DNA of 64,000 nt from Escarpia spicata (lineage: Eukaryota; Annelida; Polychaeta; Sabellida; Siboglinidae): assembly GCA_963995525.1 (NCBI GenBank), contig OZ023213.1:48302587-48366586 (forward strand). Reading direction: 5' to 3'. Positions 16,944-29,080 of the stretch are shown here, piece after piece (the first letter of the stretch is position 1; every line of letters starts with the position of its first letter). The notes beneath the pieces were generated by a model, which ran no database searches, had not been told where the DNA came from, and was given only the letters and a program-made list of their open reading frames with translations. A program made the translations under genes and the position numbers.

Positions 16944-19770
16944 GTACGTTGCTATTATTATCTGGAATACCTACCAAGTTGCATTAAGTTATGTTGCATA
17001 GCCCGTACATATCCACGTATATATTCTCAAAAATCCTGTCATTGCAAGGTAACATAGCAATGTTTTTGTTAAAAAAATTTTTTTTATTATAGTCGGACTG
17101 CCGAAAAACAACCGTGCAGTCGAGTAAACCCAATATTTTGGTAGTTTGCACAACTAGAAGGTCACCAGATTTAGAAATTGCATGATGCCACTTTGGCATC
17201 TTTGAGGAATTGTGTATATCTCCAAGATATTATGTGAAAACATTATGTGAAAATATATAGAATTGACCACCATTTCCATGCTACAGCGCTTAGATACTTA
17301 CTTTTTTATATTGAAAATATAAGTTTTTGCACCCGAGGATTCGAATGGACAACCGGTGGCAGTGTACGAAAAAGCCAGGCCCGTAGCCATGGGGGATTTA
17401 CGGGGTTCACGGGAACACCCCTCTTTGTGAACCCACCTTTCTTCAAAAGGTGAAGCCCCCTCAAATTTCATCTTCAAAATGTGAACTCTTTGTATATATG
17501 AATATCACGCTTTCTTTCTAAAAAGCGTGAACCCCCGCCTAAAGCTGTTGGATGCTGTTCAAACGTTACGTTGCATGCCAGAGCAGGCTGATTGACACAA
17601 GTGGTAAAAGGAGGGTCATTAATCTATGAAGTAATCATCAGTGAATGAAAGGGAAGCCTGGCTGCGGGGTCTGTCCCCCAGTCATGTGTGAAAATGGCTT
17701 CAAAGAACCAATAATTAATCCATTTTGACATGCAGTAGGGCTTCACACAACCCCATAGTCTCCTATTATGTAAACACAGGGGTTAACAAATGCACAAGAA
17801 GCCAATTGTACTCCAAAGGTAAATTACTCCAAACTGTAGTCCGTCAGATACAGACAAACACCGCCATCGCGTCTAACCAACCAATCAGTTCCTTTATCTC
17901 CCTGTTACGGAATACCATGGCAAGAATTATACTGGAGGATTTATATAAATTATTAAATTTGATATGGACATGAAAATGGTTTTAGTGAACGAAAATGGAT
18001 TACAACGATTCAACATTGATTGAAAAGCATTTACAATGACATAAACAATATATTCGGTATATACAAATATCTCCTGGTTTCTCATCATTAAAAGTAATTA
18101 CGGGGTGTGATTTTTTATTTTAGTTTTTTTATGTAACTGTAGAACTTATGATGAGTAGTGACTGTATTTCTAACAAGCGGCAAACCCATATACATATTCA
18201 TCTGGTTTGACACAAATCATGATTTTCACTTATTGTACTGGAACATGTATTTAGATGAATGATTATATTTAAACAATAACAAATTTAGTTTAGCAGCACC
18301 TTTTCTTCTGTGTGAACTTCTGAATTTGATCATATGTGCATATTTTACAAAACAATATACGTTATTCTTTGTTCAATTGGAAATAAAGAAAATATTAAAT
18401 CGCGAGAATCGTGAGAAACGGAGAATTATGTGGCAGATCAGATAACTATAATTCATTAATTGACTGAAAACCGTAATTATGGTAAATGTCACCAAATTGT
18501 AACACTTTAAGTGTTTATTCTAAAAAAAAATGACACTCCCACACTTCTCGGCGCCTCATTTATTATATTATTATGGATATATATTAAAATTTCACAATAA
18601 TTCAGTTATATTGTTAAGATACTATCACGGCGTGTTGGTTTTATGAATAGTATTATCACGCATAATCATCAACAAATTGGGATAAATCTCAACGGACCAT
18701 TATGAGTGCCGCTTTGTTTGAAAATGCACCCCCGAAACAATACACCGCTATGGTCTTGCTGATGACGCTAATCTGATATTTGAATATAACATGAAACCAC
18801 GCGGTCCACCTATCTCGCACACACTTTATTCACCTTCCCGCTAGAAAATTAATCCTCTGTATTATGAACCCACACGTGTATTGGAAAACAATATAACTAC
18901 ACACGAACTTGTAGCGCCCCCTGGCGTCTGTGTTGGGAAAATGTGAACCATCCGTTGTGAAAAAATAGCTACGGACCTGAAAACAATACAGAGACAATCC
19001 AATATGGTTACCAAAATCACTACTGTTACTGTGAAAATGTACGTCATCATAAATTCGATTGTTTAGTACAGTTATGTCATGTATAACATTTGGCGACATA
19101 AGTAGGGGGTCTATCATTCATAATATACATGGTATCATTGAGGAATTTGACATATCCAAGATGGCCACCAGTGGTGAATGTATATAGTATTAACCATAAT
19201 TTCCATGTCAAAATATATGTATTTTTTGCACTCGAGGATAATAAAATATAAGTTTTTAGATTAAGGCGAAACTATACATATATACATATATATAATATAT
19301 ATATTTCCTGCTGCTATAACGCTGACAGGAAGTGAATTCCATTGAGTTGGTGAGGCAACCAGAAGGCGCGAGTTCCAGCGTTTGTCTTAACTCTGAGGAC
19401 ATGACGCAGATTATAATCAGTCGACCGAAGCTGTCTGGGCTTTATTGTTGGAATATTGGGCAATGAATGTGGATATATGCAGGTTGTTTAGATCTGTTAG
19501 GGAGCTGGTTTGCCAGTGTGGGGAGCGATTTATATCCGGGGTAGCGAAAGAAATATAGACATGCGTGTCATATGCACAATGATGATGATCTCAATTATGA
19601 CTTTGAATAACATAGTATAGTGTCGTAGTGTAGAGAGTGACAGCAAAGGCCCGATAACAGAACCCACGGCGGACACCACATGAAGTGGGCAATACGACGG
19701 AAAAATGCAGTTCCCTATTTATAATGTGGTTTGGTGTCCATTAGCTCAGGTGACAATTAGGTGAACGTTT
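16944..19770. other. Mostly unassigned; one pair of dispersed repeats
   Basis: No gene was recognised. Segments 17,190-17,345 and 19,125-19,260 resemble each other (GAGGAATT...CCAAGAT, then TTTTTGCACYCGAGGAT). A block at 17,380-17,545 contains internal repeats of a GTGAACCC theme and looks like transposon debris. The rest is AT-rich with short frames only. Confidence 0.45.
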
Positions 19771-19774
19771 TCAT

Positions 19775-20175
19775 CCTGTCCCTTTCACATCTGTCAGCTT
19801 CCCTTCTCTTATCTCTCCCGATACATTTCCTCCTGTCAACTGCCCACACTTTTCCCTCCTATCACCTCCCTGCCTTCAGTATTCTTGTCACTACCCTGGT
19901 ACTTCTGTCTCACAGTCTTCCGAATTCTCTCCTGCCAGGCTGCCAACTCTCTCCGTACCACCTGTCTCCTTGTTAATTATCAAATCCACCCCCTTCACGA
20001 TATCTGTCAACTAATGTATCTCCTTCAGCAGGCACTCCAACTTCCAATATACGATACAGTGAAACCAGAATCCCTCTTGTTCGTGTTTGCCCACGACTTC
20101 GCACAGCCCTCCAACGCAAAATCCACACAGTCGTGCCGGTCATCGCACATTAAGTGCAGCTTTGCCTTGCCTCGG
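19775..20175 (-). mobile_element. CR1 ORF1 fragment (finger region)
   Basis: Read on the minus strand from 20,175, the translation includes KAKLHLMCDD, VDFALEGCAKSW and GFT, matching the N-terminal Cys/His region of the CR1 ORF1 at 8,308-8,150. The Lys/Glu/Gly-rich linker region follows to about 19,775. No endonuclease or RT is attached. It is a broken fragment with stops. Confidence 0.65.
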
Positions 20176-20534
20176 CCGATAGTTCTAACTTGGCTCAATG
20201 TCGATATACTGAAGCGAGAGCAAAACAGAAGGAATTGTCAACCGTCCGTCGAGTTTGTGCAGGCCAATATTCATTCAACATGTTGAAATTTGTAGACAAC
20301 GTGTAGCAACCTCTACCATCGTCCGTGATCTTGGCATTGTAATTCACACTAATGTTTCAATGACGTCACAGGAGGAGAATGTGTGGTGCGTACAATCACC
20401 TATCTAGATTATCCATTTATCGCATTCGATAGTCGTTGACGATCAGTGTGTGTAAATGTCTTATGCATCACTTGTGACCTCCGGAATTACTTATATAAAT
20501 GCGATGTTCCTTGGTATGACTCACCTTCTGCTAC

Positions 20535-20780
20535 ACCGTCGAGAGAGTACAACGGTCAGCCGCTGATGTTGGTTGCAACTTCGACGAAGTGACCGGTGTT
20601 CTATCACTGCGGTCCTATAACACCTACACTGGCTCCCAGTGAGAAAGCGTATCGAATACAAGTTATGGTTGTACACGTGGCACTGTATGCAGGCACGTTA
20701 GTGTTTCTCGCCTCACTGCTCCAAGTCTCCGTCACTAAAACTGCGTGCAAATGAGAACATTCGGCAGTTCAGAAAAAATC
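20535..20780 (+). mobile_element. LINE C-terminal fragment
   Basis: Across frames the translation gives HWLPVRKRIEYKLW and, after a gap, ENIRQFRKNLNT. These are the HWLPV..RI.YK block and terminal F+.+LKT-like motif found near the C-terminus of many LINE ORF2 proteins. It contains stops and shifts. No 5' part was found nearby. Confidence 0.45.
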
Positions 20781-21260
20781 TGAACACTTAATCTACAATT
20801 GTATTATTTATGCATATTTTATTTATGCAGGTTTTAATGAATTTTTGGTTTATATCCGTTAGCATATGATTTTAGAAGGTACACAATATATTTACTATAT
20901 TTTGGTCTGAATGTGTTGCTTCTTTTATCCAGCCTGTTTAGCTTTTCAGCACTTTTGCTAATCATTGTTTTATTAGTTAACTTTACCCGTAATTTTACTA
21001 CATATAATTTTTTATTACATATATAATGTAATCATTTTTTATTCCAATAATGTTCGCAGGATTTAACTTTGTCCAATTATACTGTATTTTGTAAATACCA
21101 TTGGACGGAGCATTAGCCTCTGAGTTGACGGGGCATTCACCATGTTTTCACTTTAACTTCACAAAGACATGTTTCCTAAGTATTAATTTATATTTTATGC
21201 TACCGCATGTTGCAATTACTCTGCTAGCTATTACAAAACCTATTCTTCTTCACGCTAACG
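20781..21260. other. No feature recognised
   Basis: AT-rich sequence between a LINE fragment and a SINE, with no motif or frame worth calling. Confidence 0.4.
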
Positions 21261-21267
21261 TTATCTA

Positions 21268-21535
21268 TGGCGCACGTCTCAGCATCCGACTCTCAATTCA
21301 GCGATTCCGGGTTCGAATCCACTTGCGCCATTTCGAACCTTGGTGAAGTTCGTTCACTCCATTTTGCTACAGTTCACTCAGTTGTATGTTGATACCTGGG
21401 TATAGATAGTGGTGAATATATCTTGAGCAGTAATTGCAGCTTGGCTGAATGGTTCACAAAAAAAGTCGAGATGTTCTTCGAGTGAACAGTTTTGCCAAGG
21501 GAAAAACGTTTCGAGCAATCATAAGGACTGGATAC
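21268..21535 (+). mobile_element. tRNA-derived SINE
   Basis: The head (21,268-21,330) has a perfect 7-bp acceptor-like stem, TGGCGCA against TGCGCCA, and a canonical pol III B box GGTTCGAATCC at 21,310-21,320. It is only 63 nt long with a degenerate middle, so it is a tRNA relic rather than a tRNA gene. The body to about 21,535 contains GTAATTGCAGCTTGGCTGAATG and GGACTGGATAC-like blocks that recur without the head at 23,830-23,985. Confidence 0.65.
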
Positions 21536-21539
21536 CTTT

Positions 21540-22320
21540 ATCATAGTTTACCTTTTTTTAAATTAAATTACTAATGCGGCAGGACATCAATCAATCTCCA
21601 GTATGCAATAACTGTTCTCGATTAAACAACTTTGTATTACGTTTTTATCTTAAACATTACCTTTTGGGCCAGCATATGTCGACACACAGTAAGCGGTCAG
21701 CGTACATGTTTGATGGCGTGACGGGTTTTTGGTAGAAAATAGATCGAGTGATGGATAGGTCAATTCGCTTACACCATACATAGCCTCCCTAAGATTTTGT
21801 CGTTGATGTATCAAACGGAACTTGGCAACGGTCGATTATTTCATTACATTGAATGATTTCGTGTTTCTGTCCATCAGGCATGGTAAACTGTTATGTAACT
21901 TGACCGTACTCCTCTATTTCAGTCACTGGGAGATCTGCAACATATGGTACAAACTAAGGAACTCGAAGTGCGTACCATTTTATTATCCATAGTAAGTGAA
22001 CTTTATTTGTTTTCTAGTAAGTGAACTGTATTATACACCGCCGTATCCTTCAACTTACCACACATCTCGTTTTTGCGTTTCTGATAACAAGCATTATTGA
22101 ACATATTTCTTAGCAACACATCCAACAGATTCGAATTAGGTGTCGTACAAACGATAATGGCAAACGATGTTATTGTTTCATCAGACCCCTTTTGTAGTAA
22201 AATAAACATTCGTAATTAAAAAAACGTTAAATGTAACAAATATTATATAACAATAACATAACAACTAAGTGAGTTGTTCATTACTCAATACATAACACAT
22301 AATTTAACATAACACAATTA
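21540..22320. other. No feature recognised
   Basis: About 780 bp of AT-rich sequence. A 68-codon minus-strand frame at 22,209-22,003 shows no motif. Confidence 0.4.
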
Positions 22321-22393
22321 CGTGAATTATAGAGTTATACACATAATTAGACAAAATAGGAAAGGTGGTGGAGTAGCTCTCTATGTTAACGGC

Positions 22394-23107
22394 TCTATTT
22401 CAATTAAGGTTATGGATACTATGTCTGTGGTGAGTGATAACATTTTAGAATGTGTCACGGTGGAACTATTTCATTTAAGGTTATGGATACTATGTCTGTG
22501 GTGAGTGATAACATTTTAGAATGTGTCACGGTGGAACTATTTCATTTAAGGTTATGGATACTATGTCTGTGGTGAGTGATAACATTTTAGAATGTGTCAC
22601 GGTGGAACTATTTCATTTACGGTTATGGATACTATGTCTGTGGTGAGTGATAACATTTTAGAATGTGTCACGGTGGAACTATTTCATTTAAGGTTATGGA
22701 TACTATGTCTGTGGTGAGTGATAACATTTTAGAATGTGTCACAGTGGAACTATTTCATTTAAGGTTATGGATACTATGTCGGTAGTGAGTGATAGCATTT
22801 TAGAATGTGTCACGGTGGAACTATTTCATTTAAGGTTATGGATACTATGTCTGTGGTGAGTGATAACATTTTAGAATGTGTCACGGTGGAACTATTTCAT
22901 TTAAGGTTATGGATACTATGCTGTGGTGAGTGATAACATTTTAGAATGTGTCACGGTGGAACTATTTCATTTAAAGTTATGGATACTATGTCTGTGGTGA
23001 GTGATAACATTTTAGAATGTGTCACAGTGGAACTATTTCATTTACAGTTATGGATACTATGTCTGTGGTAAGTGATAACATTTTAGAATGTGTCACGGTG
23101 GAACTAT
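22394..23107 (+). repeat. Tandem array, about ten 71-bp units inside a LINE endonuclease
   Basis: The unit spans CTATTTCATTTAAGGTTATGG, GATACTATGTCTGTGGTGAG and a GTGTCACGGTGGAA end. Copies differ at few positions; one, near 22,919, lacks a base. Because 71 is not a multiple of three, each unit shifts the reading frame, so the array arose in or after inactivation of the LINE. Confidence 0.9.
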
Positions 23108-23829
23108 GTATAAACAAGAAACATAATATAATTGTTAGTTGCATTTATATAAAGCACCAGTAACTAATGTTGACATGTTCAATAATCAACTTGAATTGAT
23201 GATTAAAAGCATAACTAATACTTAAAAACGATATTCCTATGTGGCGATTTAAACATATATTTCTTAAAATACAACAATAACTGTAATACCAAATATTTTG
23301 TGGATATGCTGTTCAGTTTAGGTATTTATCCATTAATTGACAAGCAACCAGAATTACTGCATGTACTGCAACCTTAATTGGTACCATCTTTACAAAGGAA
23401 TTAAACATTGACATCACTAGTGTGTTAATGGTACATGATATAAGTGATCATCTACGGGTATTTTGTATATGTCCCTATATTGATTTAACAACATCTCCTA
23501 ATAAGACATTTAGATATGTAAGGAAATTTACTGATAGCTGCAAAAAATCCTTTAAAATGGATATTTCATTAGTATGCTGAGATGATGTAATAAATGAAAC
23601 AGATGCTGATACACCTCATGATGTATTTGTAAATACATTCGCACAAGTGTATGATAAAAACTGTCCCATTAACAACGTATGTTCTAACATGGCTAAGATG
23701 AAGAACCAGCCTGGGATAACCAGAGGATTTCAAAATGCTTACAAAAAGAGAAATAATCTGTAGAAATTTTTTTTAAGGCTTAGAACCAAAGAAGCTGAAT
23801 GTAGGTATACAAACTATAGACAGTGATGG

Positions 23830-23985
23830 ATATTTGTGTACGAATAGTCGTCGCTCAGTAATTGCAGCATGGCTGAATGCTTCCCATAGTCAAGATGGTG
23901 TTCGATTGAAAAGGTCTGCCAGAGAGTAACGTGTAAAGCACTTTGAGCAGTCTCGAAGACAGGATACTGCGCTGTATAAGAACTT
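23830..23985 (+). mobile_element. SINE body-like fragment
   Basis: Shares CAGTAATTGCAGC, TGGCTGAATG and a later AGGATAC block with the SINE at 21,410-21,535 but lacks the tRNA-like head. It interrupts LINE B, so it inserted after that element, or the shared segment is an independent repeat. Confidence 0.5.
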
Positions 23986-25794
23986 AAAAACTTACCTTTA
24001 TAAAAAATAAACTGACTTCAATTCTCAGATCTAGTGAAAAAGTTTATTACAATTAGCTGCTGGAAAAAATAACAAAAGAGATACTTGGAAAGTTTTAAGT
24101 GAAATTATTAAAAGACAATAACATTCAAGTTACCCAAACTCATTTAATAGTAATGGTGTGTCCTTTACAATTAAGACATATATTGCTGATGGATTCAACA
24201 TGTTCTTTGTAAATGTTGGACCGAATCTGGCAAAAGACATTAATGCACCAAATGGGAATATACGTGTACTTGATTGTTTATAAAACACGAATCAAAACAC
24301 TATGTTCTTGGAGGGAGTTGAACAAAGTGAAATAATAAAATTAATATGGTCAGAAATAAAAAAAATAAAAAAATCTACAATATAGATATGGTCATTGTAA
24401 AGGAAGTAATTTCTAACATTGTGGTTCCACTTCTACGATAGGTCCTTCAATAGTGGTATATTTCCCAGTCAAATGAAGATTACCAAAGTGATCCCTATAT
24501 TAAAAAATGGTGAGAAGAATGTAAATACTAACTACATAACTGTATCTTTACATCCACAATTTTCCAAAATTTTAGAAACATTTTTTAATTGTAGGCTAGA
24601 TAAATATATTGAGAAGTAAGGTATCTTAACTAGCAGTCAGTAAGAATTTAGGTATAATATGCCTACATCAATGGCTCTTCTAGAATTAACTGAAGAAATA
24701 ACATCTGCCTTAGACCAGAAGAAGTGTAGTGATGGATATTTATTGACTTGACAAAAAAGCATTTGACACAATTGATCATACTTTGATTATGGTATTAGAA
24801 GTGTTGCCAATTCAATCTTTGGCTAAAACGTTATTTAATTAATAGACTACAGTAAGTTAACATCGATGACTGTAACTCTGAATTATTAAAAGTGACAAGT
24901 GGTGTACCCCATGGCTAAATATTGGGCCCCAAACTCTTTTTACTATATATAAATGATATTGGTAATATTTCATCCATACTAAAATTTATACTGTTTGCTG
25001 ATGACACTAATATGTTTTGTTCTGGAAAGAATCCTGAGCAGCTCTGCAAAGACATAACCATTGACTTACAAAAACTACACGTGTGGTTTTCAGTAAATAG
25101 GTTGTCTTTGAATGTAGCAAAAACAAACTATATTGTGTTCACAAACTGGTGCATTAATTCCAATATAGATAGAAAAATTGACAGTATGAGCATTAATTGA
25201 GTATATGTCAATAAACTGTTAGGAGTATTGATCGACCAACAGCTCAATTGGAAGGAATGTTATTGTGATAAGATTCAATGTGTCAAAAACTATTACCATT
25301 ATTTACAGAGCAAGATATGTACTTAACACAAATTCATTCTTCACATTATATTGTGCATTGTTTCTCCCTTATACTGTGACGTATGTGGCAACACATATAA
25401 CACAATTGTTAACAATGCTTTTGTATTACATATGGAGGTAATCAGGCTCATTTACAAATAAACTTGTCTATGTCATACTAATATATTATTTTGTGATTTA
25501 GGTACATTCAAGCTACCTAACATAATAAAAATGAGAATTTCTATTGTAATGTTTAAGGCAAAACATAAGTTGATGCCATATAACCTGCAACAATGCTTTG
25601 CTACTGAATATGATACAATGCATGTGACAAGGCAAAGTAGAAAAATGAAACACGTCTGTGCTCGTACAACTCAAAATATATGTGTATATCTGTATTTGAT
25701 GTTAGAGTATGGAACTCATATGAATTTTTTTTGACAAGTTCAGCTACAGTTCAAATACTCCAAAAAAAATTAAACATTTATTTATTTAACAAGA

Positions 25795-27370
25795 TTTAGC
25801 AAGATGTAACAAGATTGCCACCCAGAGAATTAAATCTAGATGGCAGGTGGATAAGGAAGCCTTTTCGCTTATCTAGAGTCCAAAGCTTGTTGTAACGTAT
25901 ATCCAGCCCTTCTGAGGTATGTGTCGATTTCATTTTTAAGCTACTACTAGCACCCACACAATCAGCACATAATCTGTTCCATTCATTTACAGTCCTTTGT
26001 GAAAATGAGAAACAAATATTACTATCAATATTTTCATAACCATTCAATATTTTAAACACTTCTATATGATCTCTCAATCTCCTGGTCTCTAGTGTTGTTA
26101 AACCATATTCTTTTAGGCGTATTTCGTAACTAAGTTCCCTAAATTTTTAGATCATTTTAGTCGCTCTCCTCTGTGTTCTATCTAACATATATATGTCTGT
26201 CTTGCGATATGGCCTCCACGCGTGTATACAATATTCAAAATGAGGCCTAACTGTTGCTTTGTACAGCGGTATTATTCATTCTTTTTCCTTATACGCTATA
26301 TTTCGTGTAATGAATCCAAAGATTTGATTTCCATTTGAAGCCGCAATTCCACACAACTCTGAAACCTTCAACTCAGCACTAATGGTTAACCGTAGGTCCT
26401 TTTCTATTACTGTGGTACAATACCCCCATTGTATATTTTATATCTTCGGTCCCATGTCCTGTGTGGAGGCATTTGCATCTCCCAAAATTAAACAATATTT
26501 GCCACTTTTTAGACTATTTGATCAACCTGTCAAGATCATCTTGTAAATGCTGTCTATCTCCATCACTTTTAAACCTTCTAAACACTTTTGTATCATCCAA
26601 AAAGTCAACACTTTGCTTGTGGTATCATCAACCAAATCGTTGATGTATACTAAGAATAATATAGGTCCCAGTACAGATCCCTGTGTGGTACCACACTCAA
26701 AGCTGATTTCCAGTTTGATGCCTCCCCATCAATTACTACCCGTTGTCATCTGTCAATTAGCCATTTTTACATCCAGTTAATTATACCATTTCGTATGTCA
26801 TGGGCCTTTATTTTAAGCAGAAATCTTTGATGTGGCACATTGACGAAAGCTTTCTGAAAATGTAAATATATGATATCTACTGGTGATCCCTCGTCTACCC
26901 ACTTAATTATATCTTCAAAAAACATAACATATTTGTTAAGCATGACCTCGCTTTTAGAAACCCATGTTGAGATGGGTTTATTAAGCTATGTTGAACAAGA
27001 CAATCCACAATGTGATATTTAATTAGTTTTTTCTAATAATTTACAAATCACCAATGTTACACTTAATGGTCTGTAGTTCTCTAACTTGTTTCTCAAACCT
27101 TTTTTAAATAACGATATAATGTTTGCTTCTTCCACTCCCTCTTCTAATGATAAGTTGAAAACTGTTGCAAGCGGTATGCTAATTTGTTCTACTACAATTT
27201 CCAATAGTAGTTTGGGTGGAATTCCATCCACTCCGGGTGATTTAGTATCCTTCATAGCCCTTATTTTCTTAGCTACCATTTCCGGGTTTACAATTAGTGT
27301 CCTAAATAGTGTTATTCCGCCCAGTTGAACTTAACCTTTGGTACTGGTATTGACGTAATATCTTCCATAC
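25795..27370 (-). mobile_element. 5'-truncated CR1 copy
   Basis: The minus strand from about 27,370 down to 25,795 matches the CR1 at 5,795-4,116. It covers part of the region before the RT, RT blocks such as SPGVDGIPPKLLLE near 27,230, and the C-terminal MRDHIEVFKILNGYENID frame near 26,060, then the GGCAATCTTGTTA end. Multiple frameshifts and short deletions make it a dead fragment older than the copy at 4-9 kb. Confidence 0.85.
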
Positions 27371-27403
27371 ATACGCTATACAGTAATGTTATTTCAATAC
27401 TAG

Positions 27404-27930
<527 letters not shown>

Positions 27931-27959
27931 GCATACATTCGTGCGCACTAAGTAAATTA

Positions 27960-29080
27960 AAATTAAATTATTAAAGGAGATTTTAAACGGGGTCCATATG
28001 TTCATTAATAATTATTTATCCGTAAATCTCAAAAATCGGACCTATTCAGTTGGAACAAAGATGTTCGGAGTAACGAAATTCCACTGTCCAGACGGTCCAC
28101 ATCTTAATCGCATTGCTTGTTTTGAATATATTTGTAATATATGCTACGGCTGTGAGTAAAACTTCCAAAACTAACTGCCGGTGATGTTTTCTGTTGCTTA
28201 TAGGTTGATATGGCTAGGAAGAATTCAAAGATCAGCCTCGTATTCCACAAGTGCACAAGTTGGAATATGACGTGTATCGTTTGCTGTCATGAATGTCTAT
28301 CTGGTTTGCATTGTTCACTCTTGAAATAAAGATGCCAAACTGTTGTTGCGATATATTGTGTTACCTGTGTAATGGTTCAAAAGTAACTATAATCCGTGCT
28401 GAAAGTATGCGTCTACATGGACCTTACCAGAAATACACATTACTGTTAAGGTGATGTGTACTAGTAATACATATAAGTTAAATATGTCAATTATTAGAAT
28501 ACATGATGTGCCCATACAATATACTGACTTTCGCAGTTAATTATTTTATTTTTAATAAAAAACAACAATAAGAATAAAACACTCGTTTGGCACGGCAGCT
28601 ACTTGACAGTCAAATGCCAGGTCAAATGTCAAAACGAGCAGGTTAAATTATTAATACCCAAAGGACCACTTTCGGCACGGTATTCTTCTCGGAGGGAGAG
28701 AGGGAGGGAGGGAGGGAGGGAGGGAGGGAAGGAGGGAGGGTGGGAGGGAGGGACGGAGAAAATTTGAAAACCATTGCGCCTAGAACATAATGATGTTATT
28801 TCTGATTAGACAGAACAATATGGCTTTTGGAAAGGTATTGAATTTGTTTTTGTGAGATCATTAATTATATAACAAATGCGTACTTTGAAAAATTGGTGTT
28901 TCGCGGGTATCGCGTATATTTGTTATACTTGTGTATCTCTAAATGAGCTAATAACGTATTTATGTTAACTCCATCTAGTTTGACAAGGAACACATGGTCA
29001 TATTTAATAACATATTTTGACTTTTTTGACTGATTTATCATAACTATAATTAACATAACATGTTCTTAACAGTCCCACCA
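27960..29080. other. Unassigned, with a GGGA microsatellite at 28,690-28,755
   Basis: No gene recognised. The GGGA repeat is the only simple structure. A copy of the GTTTCGCGGGTATCGCG-type motif occurs at about 28,898, just before repeat family D begins. Confidence 0.45.

Larger units (their letters stand above)
22322..25788 (+). mobile_element. LINE B, decayed non-LTR retrotransposon
   Basis: An endonuclease fragment starts near 22,350 (RKGGGVALYVNG) and resumes after a tandem array at about 23,140 (CIYKAPVTNVDMFNNQLE). Reverse transcriptase blocks follow at 24,420-25,200 in broken frames, including a GP-LFLLYIND block near 24,925 and FADDTNMF near 24,987. The C-terminal region at 25,531-25,760 has MFKAKHKLMPYNLQQCF and FDVRVWN. 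Many stops and shifts show it is inactive. A CR1 3' end abuts it at 25,795. The endonuclease contains a ten-copy 71-bp expansion, and a SINE-like insert lies at 23,830-23,985. Confidence 0.75.

Noticed and set aside
21268..21330. A functional tRNA gene
   Set aside because: The acceptor-like stem and B box are good, but the segment is only 63 nt, with no convincing anticodon arm, and is joined to a SINE body.
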